DNA from: Acholoe squamosa
Taxonomy: Eukaryota > Annelida > Polychaeta > Phyllodocida > Polynoidae
Direction of reading: 5' to 3'
DNA length: 64,000 nucleotides
Assembly (NCBI GenBank): GCA_949317995.1
Contig: OX439039.1
Coordinates: 18,901,282 to 18,965,281, forward strand
The notes below the pieces were generated by a model that was not told the DNA's origin, made no database searches, and was given only the letters and a program-made list of their open reading frames with translations. A program made the translations under genes and the position numbers. Positions 21,680 through 34,288 of this stretch are shown here, in pieces. Each line of letters opens with the position of its first letter. Within the stretch, counting starts at the first letter, position 1.

Positions 21680-24600
21680 GGCTTCTCTGACCTCACAGCT
21701 GACTTATCCTCATAATAATGATCAGCAGAAACCCCCAGCATTCAGCCCTCATGCAGCTTGGGTGAGAGGAGGGGGTGGTATAGAGAGGCTAGGGGTCAGA
21801 TACCCCCACCATTTAGCTCTACATCCGCACTGACCCAGGAAATAGGGATAGGGCCATAGAGGCTGTGGCTGGAGTTCATGTGATTTTAGGTGTCGACATA
21901 AAGTAACATTTGACGATTGTGGGCGTCTTAGGCTATGTGGCCTCTTTGCTATGGTCTCTAATCTAAGATCACAGACAAATATCTGGGGATCTATCCCCTA
22001 ACAGATTGACACCAAGATCGCTAAAAGGGCAGAAAAAAAGTGGCGAACGGGTGCACTGGCATGGCAGTTATAGAGAAATGGGAAGGCAGTCTGTCCCGAT
22101 GAGTTGCTATGTAAATTGGCAGCCAAACTACCTATACCGTGTGGTTCTTTCTTAACATACATGTACTTGAAATGAAGTTAAAGACCTAAGAACATGTATG
22201 TGTTATTATTATTGTGTGCAGATATCTATTTATGGCCTCCCCCCCCCCTCAATTTAACTGCAGGGCAGGCCTGGTGCTAACAGCCCAACTCATTTGGAGT
22301 GAACACGTTTCTACGTTTCTATACAAATTCTACATCACATCATCATTGTGCATAAACCAGTTTTGTAGCTCTGTGAATTAGGTTGGGGCAGCCCAAATTG
22401 TATCCTTGCAGAAGCTAGAACTTCGGTAGGCCCAATACTGGAAAGCATTGCTTAGGAGAATATAGAAGTTGCAATGGTAATAGAACTTCCCAAAATATCT
22501 CTGCAAAAGGAAATATTTCCAACTGCAGACGCCATTTATAGTAAAGCTGGGGGGGGTGTTAGGGGCGTCATGGTAGTACCAGGGGTAGTATTAGTGGGGG
22601 GGTTAGGGTCACAATGACTTTATTTCATTTACAATTCATGGCTTAGTAAAGGCAAATATTGGCCCCATGCTGGTCCCCAATGACATGACCCCTCTGACCC
22701 CCTATGGACCCCCTCCCCTCGTCTGACCGCCTCCTACGGATTTGGACTGCATCCGTAAAGATTCCCTCTTATTGCAGTCTAGCATTCTGCTCCAACTACA
22801 ATAGTATCCTTTCAAATATGTTCACATCAATGTTGTAATATAGTGTTTTTAACAACTTGACAATGCCTATCGCATTCTTTTACTTGTCTAATATTCTAAA
22901 TGGAGAATAAATATTGAATCTAAATTGTCATCCGTCGTTAGGACACACACACTGAGAGGATATATTATATTACTTCATGTGTGAACATGACTGCATATCA
23001 CAGTTATATACTTTTGGCAATAGAATTATTGTAGAGTATTATTGTATGAAGAGAGGACACGAGTAAACTGGAGACAAGGCTGGAGATTGGCTTGGTCATA
23101 GGGTGGGTCACGTGACCCATGACGCCTCTATGGGTTATGGAGATGAGAACCTATTGGGTGGGTGTCCATGGGGGCAAAAATAAAACTGGTGTTTCAGCTC
23201 CACTCTTACCCAAATAGGCTACATTCAACAAGACTGATCATGATTCTTTTTCATTACAATTAAAGCACTGGATTTTGGTATATGATTTCCAGTATCTGAG
23301 CAATGTATCTGAGCAATGTTTTCCATCATATTCCCTTTTTACAAAAAATAATGCGTTTCAGAAATATGAATGTCTTTTTAAAGATATTACTTAAAACCTA
23401 GCCATTATTCCCTTTGGCCTATAATATCCACCCTGGTGTAATGGCTGACACACTAATGTAATATTGGGTAATATGACACCAAGCCTTTATGACATGCCCC
23501 CCTTCCCTCCATCATGTCCATATATCCTCCTGGGTGGGGCAGTGATTTAGAATCATGTTCTTCATGAATATCATGTCGTAGGGCTCTAGGGGTTGGACAT
23601 AGATGGGTCTGGTTTGTTGGTATAAAAAGTATTCCATAACTGTTGTGCTGGGTTTTAGCCACACAACACAAAGTGTCCATATATCAAACCTCTATTGAAA
23701 CCCATGAATGACCACAGAAGTGGCTACGAAATGTCCACACTTTGACCTCAAAGCCCCTCACATATTGTAGATATTTTGTGCCCTGTGGACAAAATGAAGC
23801 ATTACATACCCTCACTAGTCCTACACTAGATCGATGTACAGCTAGCTAAATGTAGTTACAGGTAACCCATTCAAGGCCTGTTAATATTGCATTTTGCATG
23901 TGTAAGAGGGGGTCGTGGGAGACGTAGAGGCAGCTCACACCGTGCCATATCAAATAGGTGAAAGTGTGAGCGTATATTAATGAATGTCAAAGAGAGGGAG
24001 GGATAGAGAGTGTTCGTAGGCAGTAAGTTTACGTCATCAACACATCGTCCATGACGTAGACGATTTGATGTTTTGGTTTCCCCTTTCCTGACGGTTTGGC
24101 CGGTGCCACTGTCAAATTTGAAGGATGGATTAAGCCCCTCCGGCCTCCAAGTCAGAGTTGTGATTGTAAGTACAATAGCTGACACGACAGGATATCAGCT
24201 GGTCCTGTATCAGAAGGAGCTGGCGATTGGCAGCCTAAAAGATTAGATAGTACTTATAGCTGAGGCAGTCTAGCCAAATTTGACATCAACCTCTTTGCGG
24301 ATCTCCCATAACCTGTAAATCACAGGCATATGGGTATTACCGCTTTAAGTAGTATACGGACGTGTCACTCTGTATCCGGTTATTTCACAGGTTAAAACAT
24401 ACTTTTGTCCTATCTTAGCTTTCTCCAAACTTGTCATGAAACTAACCATGATGTCTATGTGTAGAGGAACTGGCAGTAACAATGTACGTGAGTAGTATAC
24501 ATAGACGTCGGCTTACATCAGGCTTTTTGGTATGTAATTTCAAGGAAGTCTACATGGGGTACCATTATATCATTGATTTTGTCATCATGATGCTTAAAAC

Positions 24601-25325
24601 ACTATTTATGGTCCTTAAGGAGATATAAATACGTGGTTATTTCCCAGTAGGATTTGCTGACAGGTGATATTCGTTTCATCCAATTAACAGTCCTTATTAG
24701 AATCTAGATGGTTTATTATCTACACAGCTCTTCACTATTATCTTGTCAAATTTCCTGCCATAATCATATCCCAAAAATTAAGGTAACCTGTTTCTCTGTG
24801 GTTGTTCTTTCCTCATAATAACGATAAGATGGAACATGGCTGTTGGAAAGACATTTACATGCAGACTTTTGTCTGTAAATAGTGACGGCCTTACTCTCTA
24901 CTACATGGCCTTCCTCTTCTCCATGCCCCATAGATGTGACTAAAAGGCCCTAAGATGTACTACCATCTCCCCTACTCTACCCTCATCATAGTCCAACAGG
25001 CACTACCTACCTTTGTCTTCTACCTAAAAGAAGACCACGTCCCCAGCCCCATGTCACTGTCTTCTCGTAGCACCCATAAAGATCCCAATGAGGATAACAA
25101 CAGCAAATTACACCTTGTCAGACCTGGGCCTGAGGCGCTACTAAAGAGTGAGACTGTGCAACAAAGGAAGTAGTGGGTATAGGAGAATACAGAGAAAGTA
25201 TTGATATAGAGATGTGCAAACAAAACATATAGTGAAAACATAACTGGTAATGAGCACACAAATGTAAGAAGGACTAACTGATGATTTAATTGTACTTTAG
25301 ACAAGAGGATAGAGGCGGAATGGAT
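21680..25325. other. Anonymous stretch
   Basis: No gene recognised; small frames are scattered and unconvincing. C and G runs occur near 22233 and 22552. 24029-24060 holds TTACGTCAT and ATGACGTA (CRE-like) close together. The minus-strand frame at 23871-24185 has no recognisable domain. Confidence 0.55.
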
Positions 25326-25359
25326 TAAAATGATAGTAAGAAGATATAGTAAAAGACAA

Positions 25360-25505
25360 GGGGAGACAGAGAAAAGGGAAAGAGAGACAGAGAGAGATAA
25401 AGAGACAGAGACAGAGACAGATAGAAACAGACAGACAGATTCCGAGACAGATAGGGAGAGAGACAGAGAGAGAGCCAGAGACAGACAGACTGACAGAGAC
25501 AGGCT
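25360..25505. repeat. Degenerate (GACAGA/GAGA)n purine tract
   Basis: The + strand is almost entirely AGAC/AGAG words with GACAGAGACAGA blocks. The opposite strand is a CTCT/CTGT pyrimidine tract. This low-complexity tract causes the 234-codon minus-strand frame (25020-25724), whose middle is Ser/Leu repeats, and I reject that frame as a gene. Confidence 0.9.
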
Positions 25506-25540
25506 GTTGTTTGGTGCTGTTGCCATGTCGGGGTAGAAGG

Positions 25541-25690
25541 ACAGCATGCGCCCCCTCGTGGCCCCCGGTGTAATTACCGGTGTGGATCCGGAGGGAGATC
25601 CTGTTAAAGCCGGGCAGATCCCGTCTGCCGTATGGGACTTAATTACACGGCAGGAAGCCAGGGGGCAGCACCAGTCCCGAGGCAGTGAGA
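25541..25690. promoter_or_regulatory. GC-rich patch with CTCF-like cores and TAATTA words
   Basis: GCGCCCCCTCGTGG (25548-25561) is, on the minus strand, a 13-of-14 match to the CTCF core. AAGCCAGGGGGCAG (25655-25668, + strand) is a weaker 11-of-14 match. Between them are two homeodomain-type TAATTA words in GTGTAATTACCGG and CTTAATTACACGG, plus CCGGGCAGATCCCGTCTGCC. Content and symmetry look regulatory, but there is no comparative support. Confidence 0.4.
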
Positions 25691-28600
25691 GAGAGGAGGA
25701 ACTAACTAAGGCAACCTGACCCAACCATCTTAACTCTCACTCAATACCCAGTTTACATCCCCTCAAACTGTGTACACGCTCCAGCACATGAACCCCTTAA
25801 GGACAGCATAGTGACTTATGCACTATGCCCTTATGTAGTCATGATGAATGAACAAAAGACTATTAACTAACTCACAGCTTCTCTACTGGACCATCGTCCC
25901 AGTGCTGGAAAAATTAAATTTTCTGATCAGTCGTCACGATGCCCCAATGCACTGTCAATCAGGTATCCGACTGTGCTGTATTATGTAAATTATACCAACA
26001 AAGATAATATTACTCCATAGACCTTTCCTACAGGTTAACACACTGAACACCCTCCAGCCCCAGCAGCTCACTAACGTTCCCAGTCACAATCATACCCCCG
26101 ACCCATCACCCTGCCTTATGGCCATCTTCCCTACACCTCCAGCACCTAGCCTGAGGCCACCTATCTCTCACCTTCCAGGTATTCCTATTGTCATTGCCCA
26201 GGCCCCTCTCATCCATCCTTCCACTCAGCAGGCACTCACCTGCCTCCCAGCCTCCTATCCATCAATCAGGAGGCCTGAGGCAGACAGATGAGCAGTTAGT
26301 CCAATTCTGTTTTCCCCCCTAAATTCATCCCAGTCTAAATGACTTTTTAAAGCTCTTTTATTCACCCCAAGCCGCCCGCCGACTCAATTTACAACCTATA
26401 CCAACCTTTTGAATTAGTATTAGCCAGTAGCCCCTTCCCTCCCGCCTGATTTTTAATTTACAACTTTTAAGATGTAATGGTTTAATTTGCCTCCTAGTGC
26501 CTTTCCGAAGCCATTGCCGACACTGGAAAACATGGCATTAGTCTCCCTATTTTCCTAGACATTTAACAATCTAGTCTAAGCCAGCTCGTCGTCCCATGCC
26601 TCCCAAATCAAAGCAGGCAGGATTGTGTCCCGTTATCTTCCCTCTCCACCTCTTCCACTTGATAAAAGGAGCAACAAAACATTCAGCACTTCATGATAAC
26701 CCTTTGTACAGAGCAACACTTTTAGAAGGAATGGGCCAGCCATGATTATATCCCGGCTGCATACCTGGTATTATACAGCCCCATTCGTTGTCATCCTCTT
26801 GTCTTTCATACCCCCTCTCCTAACCACCCATCCCCATCACAGCCCTGCCTAGGAGGCTCCGTCTGTGGAGGATCTGGAACAAAGCCTCCAGGCTCCAGGT
26901 GAGTGATGTGACACGATGGATGTGGCACAGGTAGTGAATAGTAGGTGGGGGAGGTTTGGGACTGGAATTGGGGACGGGGAGAATGAGGGAAGAAGAGGGA
27001 GCGGTGATTGGAGGTGTGGTAAGTAGCAGAACGAAAAGGGGCGTATGGAAGAAGCTTGTGACAGGTCAGTAAAGAAATTAGAGGCGAAGAGAGAGGAGAG
27101 GGCTTGGTTCGGGTGGGGGGGGGGGGTGCTTTTCTTTTATATACTTTAATATGTGAACATCTACAATACTCTCTGGTGGAGAAGCAAATGAGAAAGGTGG
27201 AAGAAGAGAGAGTTAAATTAAGGAGTAATAAGGTGGAGGGGGCGTAGCGTAGGAAGGGCGAGGAGGAGGTTGCAGAGTGTGGGCGTTGGGGGCAGTGCAA
27301 AGAGTGGACGTGGGTGGGTGCAGGATGAAGAGATCAGACATAGGAGCCCTGCAGCCTTCGCTAGTGACTGAACACAATGTAAATGACCATTAGCAGTCGG
27401 TAAGGCCGTATGTCGCCAGCACGGCTTCAACTATCAATTGGTAGGATCCCAACACCCAGGAGGCTAGGTATGGGGGATAACAGTAAGCTTTAACCATTTA
27501 ATGAAGGTATGAAGCTGCACAGGTTATTGGTCATCAACTTTTTCCACCAAGATGCAATGATTGAGAGGGATAAGTAATTGAAATTGTTAACAAATGCATG
27601 TCAAGCCTTCGTTTGTAGTGGATTAATCGAGTAGTATACATGCCATATATTAAGTTATGATTGATTAACCCGCAAGTCCATTAAGACAAATGCTGCCCTT
27701 GTATGGTTAGCCCAGGGATCTATGGGTAGGGCTAGGAGGAGAGGGGAGGATACAGGAAGTTAAATGGCATTAGCCAGAGGACATAAACAGAGCCTTGGAT
27801 GCTCTGTGGAGGGGCTAAGGAGGATCTAAGTGATACACGAAGGGGCACGGGGTATTCACTATAAACATCAATGGTATTAGTAAATGGTAGCTACGTTTGA
27901 TACATGGGGATGAGAGACGTATACATGCGGATTTCATGGTGTTGTTGGAGCAGTATTGTATAATTGATGTTGCTATGTTTGATATTGTATTCGCCCATTC
28001 TAATAGCCAGTATAACTATAAGCCAGTTCGTTTTGGAGCTTCAATTGAGTGTATAGTGGCTAAAGAAGAAGGAGCGAAATTCACTAAATTGATTCAAGAC
28101 TTGCTAGCCGTTGTCCTAGCCTGATAGTGATAGCCTTAGTTCATTCACATTTTGTTGTGTTAATAGATCGATGTTAGCTCGGACTGCAAAAGGTCTACAC
28201 TTTGTGAATGGTAGAAAACATTCGAATTAATTTCAATTCAAAACGATCTTTCCATAATTTCTGACAGATTGATAAGGTGATTCTCGTCACTAATTGAGAA
28301 CGCTCTCTTTCTGCCATCAGCAAGTACCCATAATAGGGTAGTAAAGTTAACCTCTACACCTGAACCATTGGTAGAGCACCAATAAAACCTCCCAGAATCA
28401 CCACCCACCCCTCCCCTAATGCCGCCTTGATCAGGCTCCCTTAAAATTAAGGGGCTGCCGCTGTTGCATTTCTTAAGGCTTGACAAGCTGTTGAGAAAAA
28501 CAAGTGGGTGCTCTCTGACGGGGGTAATCGTGCTGCACCCTCCTACGAGGGAAGCTATCAACGCCCCTGACAGCCCCTCTCCCTCCTGGTTTCTCCAGGG

Positions 28601-28900
28601 GGAAGGGCTGAGTCAGATGCACTGATTAGGCCAAAGGTGATCCAAACTGATGAGGCAAGGGGTAGGAGATGTGGGCGCTGGGTGAGGGAGGGAGAAGGAG
28701 AGAGACATACTTTTGTACAGAGGACAAGGGTGTGGAAGGATCCAGAGAAAGAAGAAGAGGAGGCGGATGTCGCATGCAAACTATGCATTTATAATGTAGC
28801 ACAGAAAAGGTGTGTGCTATTTAACACAGAATAGTTTATAGGACAAGAAAACAGGGGGACACATATCCATTAATGTCATTGTTCCAGCATTATATCAGGA
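25690..28900. other. Anonymous stretch with a G-rich purine tract
   Basis: No gene supported. About 26935-27310 is purine- and G-rich on the + strand, including a 12-base G run (27115-27126) with G-quadruplex potential; it explains the long Ser/Pro/Leu minus-strand frame there. 25793-25855 resembles 13625-13700. The frame at 27897-28124 (75 codons from a TTG) has the most protein-like composition in the window, but it has no recognisable domain, no ATG until internal codon 14 and no clear exon partner. Confidence 0.5.
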
Positions 28901-29039
28901 CACAAATTAGTTAGATACCAAACATCCATCCTCTACCTGAAGACATCCAGGGAGGTGTACAGGTCCTAGAGCTTTGTGTTCTTCATCTATCCTTTCTTGA
29001 ACCTGTGGTTCACAGAGGATGGAAATTGATATTTCTAGA

Positions 29040-29165
29040 GGGCCCTGGTGGCATCTCCAGACGTTGTCTGGTTGATGTCTACGTCCTTGACGTCTGATTG
29101 GACGGGTGACGTCACTTGAGACGTTGGCACGTGACTTGTCAGCTGACGAGGTGACCACGGGGGAA
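29040..29165. promoter_or_regulatory. CRE and E-box cluster
   Basis: A perfect CRE, TGACGTCA (29107-29114), and an E-box, CACGTGAC (29128-29135), are embedded among several ACGTC/GACGT words within about 60 bp. The same combination recurs near 50644-50757, 53631-53655, 54323-54341 and 62597-62618. Confidence 0.4.
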
Positions 29166-29446
29166 CTGAAGAGCCCAAGAGGTGTCATCCCTAACTAAGG
29201 CGGGAGGGGCTGAGGGTGAGAGGGGACAGGGGGTTAAGAGAAATAGGCTGAAGATGGAGAAGAACAATGGAGAAATGGGTATAATTCTCAGTGGAGTCGA
29301 AGGAGATCTTCTAAATCCAGGGTCTAATTGGAGAGTGCCCCATCCCTTGCTGCATGAGTTAACATAACTTTAGCCCCTTGTGAAATAACTGCTATTCGCT
29401 GTGTTTGACAGTTCTAGATTTACAGGAAATGCAAATAAAGGTGAGG

Positions 29447-29450
29447 GAGG

Positions 29451-29508
<58 letters not shown>

Positions 29509-29522
29509 GAGAGGGAGAGAGA
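29447..29522. repeat. (GA)n microsatellite
   Basis: A near-perfect GA dinucleotide tract with a few interruptions near its right end. It generates the Glu/Arg and Ser/Leu frames on the two strands. Confidence 0.95.
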
Positions 29523-30127
29523 GCTGTCTGTTCTCTGTCTCCTGCTCCTCAGTACTTCTTGTAACCCTCGGGACGTCACATCTCTGGTTGGTCATTTGTG
29601 GTGAGGTGGGACAGACACAGACCATGGAAAAGGAAGCAGCAAGGCGTGAGGTCCCATCGGATGAATCATAGTAAAGTTTCCCACTTCTGACCTCTAACTA
29701 ACACACAGAGAAAAAGTATAGACAAGGTAAGAATTCCAAAAAGGAATATAATGTAACTTTTTTAAAGAAAGAAAAACATGAACGCAATCACTCATTGCAA
29801 TAGGTAGATAGCTCTCTCAATGGCTGTTCATTTCTTTTCACCTGGTCACAAAAAAGTAAAGAGATTCCTTTAATACATGCAGCTACTTATTACAGGACAT
29901 GAAACTCTCATTCATTAAAGCACATGATTAAAGAGGGTCCAGCTTATGTTGGTGAAGACTCAAACATGGTCAGAATGTTAGATGTAAGTAACTTGACTTG
30001 ACTTGCTCCTATGTGAAAAGGTAGTAAGTACTGGCTAAGATCTGCCTCTTCTGTAGAACTGGCTTTCCTTGTAGTGATGAATTTTCACTTGCATTGCTCA
30101 CAAGTGGTCATCACAGTGTGAACACCA

Positions 30128-30376
30128 GTATGGGTGATGCACATCACCCATACCACAAATGGTGGCATGCAACTGCATGGGGGGGGGGCATGTCTTCATC
30201 GGTTTTCATGCCTTTCTAAGAAATATTTGCCATTGTGGAGTTCAATATCCAGGTGTTTTGTGAAATTACACAATCTAGATCTAATTTAAACATCTACTGA
30301 GGGCTAGGTTCGCCATATGGATTACTTTAAAATGTGGTAAGGTATGGGTAATGCATCACACTGGTATGGGTAATGC
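30128..30376. repeat. Hairpin and repeats of GGTATGGGTRATGC
   Basis: 30128-30153 is a perfect inverted repeat with 12-bp arms (GTATGGGTGATG against CATCACCCATAC) around a 2-bp loop. About 190 bp downstream GGTATGGGTAATGC occurs twice in tandem, 22 bp apart (30341-30354 and 30363-30376). The words are related to the hairpin arms. Confidence 0.65.
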
Positions 30377-33300
30377 TAGAAGACTTTGAGCAAATAGGTT
30401 ACTCCCTACAGTATTTCTATTAGTAGCTGTAGCCACAAAACGATGAGTGTATGGTTATGTATGTAAGAATAGAACTGAGATTATTGTGAACTTTGTAGGA
30501 TGAAATGGTACTCCCAAAATGTTTCCCCTCCATGTGAAAGATCATGAGGAATAAATGGAATGGTCTCTTTTGTCAGAGACCTATTGGTCTATGCCTGTTT
30601 GAGCTTCTAAATTATCCCCAAAAACATCTGCATGTAATTAGCAGGTTCAATACACTAAAATAGGTCAAGTAATATTGTGTTTAATTGTTAGTGGATCGAA
30701 GGAATGGGGAGTATGTGACACTTGGATGGTACAATAATATCATATCAACATATTATGTGGCTTCGACTGGGAAAATGGGTATTAGGTTTTATCCTCAAAA
30801 CCTGAGAAAGCCCCATTCTGGGGAGAGGGAAATTTATGTACCTGATATATATTCACATGTTGTCTTATATCGCAGCCTGTAATTATCCAAGTGATGTAAT
30901 TAAAACTGTTGGAAAGCTGAACCTATCGGCTTTGAGAAGCTTAGCATGACCTTTACCAGACAGAAGGATTTTTTTTCTCTCAAACACTTCAAAATCTGAG
31001 TCAACCAACCTAACAGTTATAAAACTCGACTTAACCAGAATAATTGATGATAAAACTATACCAGTTTAATAAAGCCAAGACAGTTTTCTTTCAGAATAGG
31101 GTTCAAGCTCTTGACTTTGCAACAAATAAAAGTGAAAATAATCGTAAAAAATAAATTCTTTTTTTCTAATAGTTTCTTGATTGCAATAGATTTTGTGATA
31201 CAGAGCTATGATATATTCTTTAATCTTTATCATGAGAAAAGCTTGTAAATCATTGATTTTCCTCATTGCCCCTCGCATTGGAATATTTCCAACTAAAAGG
31301 GCTTTGGACTAGAACAAAATGGATAGCACCATTGGATTCCTTGGTATCGGTTTTCATGGGATGATTATTATAAGTTAATACGAGAAAACACAATGTAAAA
31401 TATTATCGAGATTGAAATCTGTGTATGATAGACAGAATTGCTGCATTATGGTGAAGGATTAGATCACAGAGTGGAACTTGGGTTACAGAATAAAGGGAAT
31501 AGGTACAAATATTGAATATCTGGATTTGGCAACACGATCTGATAAATTGCAGAAACTTTTCAATTATGCAGGATAAAAAGGCTAAATGCCTAGAACTTAA
31601 TTTGGCCCAAATCTGCTAGAGTTTCTTTACTATTGTATATTTCCCTGTGGCTGGTATACCTCTTGCAATATGCAAGGAGCGCACTAGATTGTAACTGATT
31701 GCAAAATGCAGAAACTTTGCTGTAAAAATTGCAATGTGGGATTTGACCTATACTTCCTTAGAGGTCGTCTCCATCACCAGAACAGGCATTTCTGCTCTGC
31801 ACTTACAAGGTTAGGCATCAATGTACAAGAAATATCATGGGATCGGAATTGTCACCATAATCATGCAAAAGACTAGGTCACATCTCCTGCATAAAGTTTG
31901 CAAAACATCTAGGGATGTACCCCATCAGGCAAAACCTGTTACTACATTGCACAGGTCATTCCCACCCCACCCTGCCCATTCCCATCCACAACACCCGTCA
32001 TCATCATTATAACAACAGCTGTAAAATACCCACTTTAAATACAAATAGCACCACACCTTTTATTGTGAGCATTGCGTGCATGGCAGCGCTGGGTGGGAGA
32101 GGTGTAAAGGTGGTAGACACTTAGTCACTGGGTGATGTAATTAAATTCCATGCCTGTCTCCCACCAGGCCAAATCTTCACAACTAGGTCTGATTTATACC
32201 CTATGGTGAGGTGTGGAGGCACAGATAGCCCTTATTGCAGGACACTGTGATTTAAAAAGCTGAACTCTCTTTCTGATAAAATATAGTAAATCCACTGACA
32301 AAGAACTTTGCAAAATCTTTAATTTCTAAGCGAGGTATACCATGCAGAGAGGATCCACTCCGAACCTGCAAGTATGGTGCAGCAATCAAATGTCGGAACC
32401 TTACTCAGCATCATTGTATCGGTGCACTTAAGGGCAAATTGATATAGAGATTTGAGGTTTCACGTCGTCCTTAAATGGCTAAGCTGTGGTGCCTCTGTCG
32501 TAGCTGCTGCCAGCGCCAATGCTGTATGGCTACTTGTCTTGTCTGTGACTTGTGGATGGTGACACCCTGAAGGTGCTGTGTCCAACACTTGTTCACGAGG
32601 AAGGCGAGATAAAAGAACCAGTGGTGCCCGTTCAACAGGGGCACTTTAGCACAACATACAAAGGTGATAGGGTGATTTAACTTGGATCCCAGTTGGAATA
32701 GGCCACGAAAAGAGCATATAGGGACAAATTATGTGACCAGTGAGTTGTGGTCTATTTTCTCTTCTCCTGTGAAGACTATGAATAAACTTTCCATATTGTT
32801 TATACCATCCAAGCACGAGGACTCGTGAACATTGTCATCACTATGGAATGAACCTTCATCTAAAACTCGAAAAAATATGAGATACATTTCCCATCAGCAT
32901 TGGTTATCAAATCCTGTGTACAAGAATACTCCAGCTATACTTATTATCAGACAACTAATTAGACGTATTTCATTTTCTGCAGGCATGCTGAAGCTTCTGG
33001 TCCTTTGAAATTATGCACATTTTGGCCAAGTATGAAGGACACGTAGTATTCAGTCCGTATCAGTAATATTGTATACAGATGGGTGCATCACCAGAAACCA
33101 GAGACATCAATCAGCTGTAAATTATCAACCTACTTTACATAACTCTGTTTAGGTAATGGTTGGGTTTTCTTGGATCATTTGAATATGATTCCAGCTAAAT
33201 GCATTCGAACAATACAAATGAAACCTGATGCTCTCATTAGTCATCCTCATTATTCCATGACTCTGTGAGGTTTGAAGTTAAGATGAACAGTTTCCAATCG

Positions 33301-33883
33301 AGGGACTTGCATGATGGCAAACTAAAAATATTTTCTCTTCATTAATTTAAAGTAATGAAGATAGAATATATTAAATTTAATACAGTAATGGATAGATCCG
33401 GCTTATTCATTTGATTATAAATGCTAAAATTCCAAATCTTTGAAATTGAGCCACAGTATATATGGCTGTAGTTGGAATGCATGGTAAAGTACAACAAAGC
33501 CCAACACGTTGGCTTTACTCTGGCCATAGACACGGATCCTTTTATCCCACCCTAAGCTCTGATGTATACGGAGATACCTGTTAAAAAGCCCATGGCTTCA
33601 CCCTACTTCCCATCTATTGTCTGCTACCCTGGGGTTGTCCCATCAGCCCAAGCCTGGCTGCAGTCCAGTATACCCGTAATGGCAACATAGTCATTTAAAA
33701 AAATGAACCCCTTTGTGATAATGATGCCTTTGGTTTGTTACCTCTGAATTGTAAACTCTCCAGTGCTGCTTTCATTCTACAGGTTGATACATTCCCTCTC
33801 ACCTGAGATGCATTGGTGTGTGAAGATGACAAGTGAATATTGCCTTCTAAGTGCAATGTTGCCTCTAAAGGGTTAAAGCTGCG

Positions 33884-33986
33884 ATTTGCATGTTGGAGTA
33901 ATCCCCCTCCTCCCTCCTCCTGAACCCCCGGGAATACCTCCCGGGTTGCTGGTTGTCAGGGTACAACCAGGCGGCACTTAATCCCC
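33884..33986. promoter_or_regulatory. POU octamer plus two OTX-type TAATCCCC words
   Basis: A canonical octamer ATTTGCAT lies at 33884-33891, TAATCCCC at 33899-33906 and again at 33979-33986, with CCCGGG palindromes between. The patch is GC-richer than its flanks. The combination is suggestive of a neural or anterior enhancer, from known binding preferences only. Confidence 0.3.
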
Positions 33987-34288
33987 ATTTTCTCCTCCAG
34001 GGCTGAAAAAGGTTTAATGTGGCTGGGAACGGTTGTTAGTAATTACAGTCACCAAATCCTGATTGCAAACAAGCTTAAATTTTGAGTATATAGAAGAGTT
34101 AAACTTTTTTGGTGTTTCTTTCTCTCTTACTAAAGAACTTTTCCCTGTACGGTGATTATTTCTATGAATTCGAATGTAAAATTTATACACTTTGTGAGGG
34201 TACCTCACTGCAGCTTTCTGGTTATAGCCTAAAAATCTAGGAATTTGAAATTCTCTCGTCGGGGTGTGCTATTAAAAATCATAGCCTA

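Larger units (their letters stand above)
29530..34285. other. Anonymous AT-richer stretch
   Basis: No gene recognised. Notable items are a hairpin and related words at 30128-30376 (separate entry), a degenerate copy of the right part of the CTTAACCC element at about 31743-31817, and a POU/OTX word cluster at 33884-33986. A G run lies at 30180-30188. Remaining frames are 60-70 codons and without content. Confidence 0.55.

Noticed and set aside
25020-25724. 234-codon minus-strand frame with Ser/Leu-rich hydrophobic middle
   Set aside because: The middle is the complement of a GACAGA/GAGA tract and the ends are unrelated non-repetitive DNA; no domain or conserved start.
26806-27430. Long Ser/Pro/Leu-rich minus-strand frames
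   Set aside because: Produced by the G-rich purine tract on the + strand; composition rather than coding explains them.
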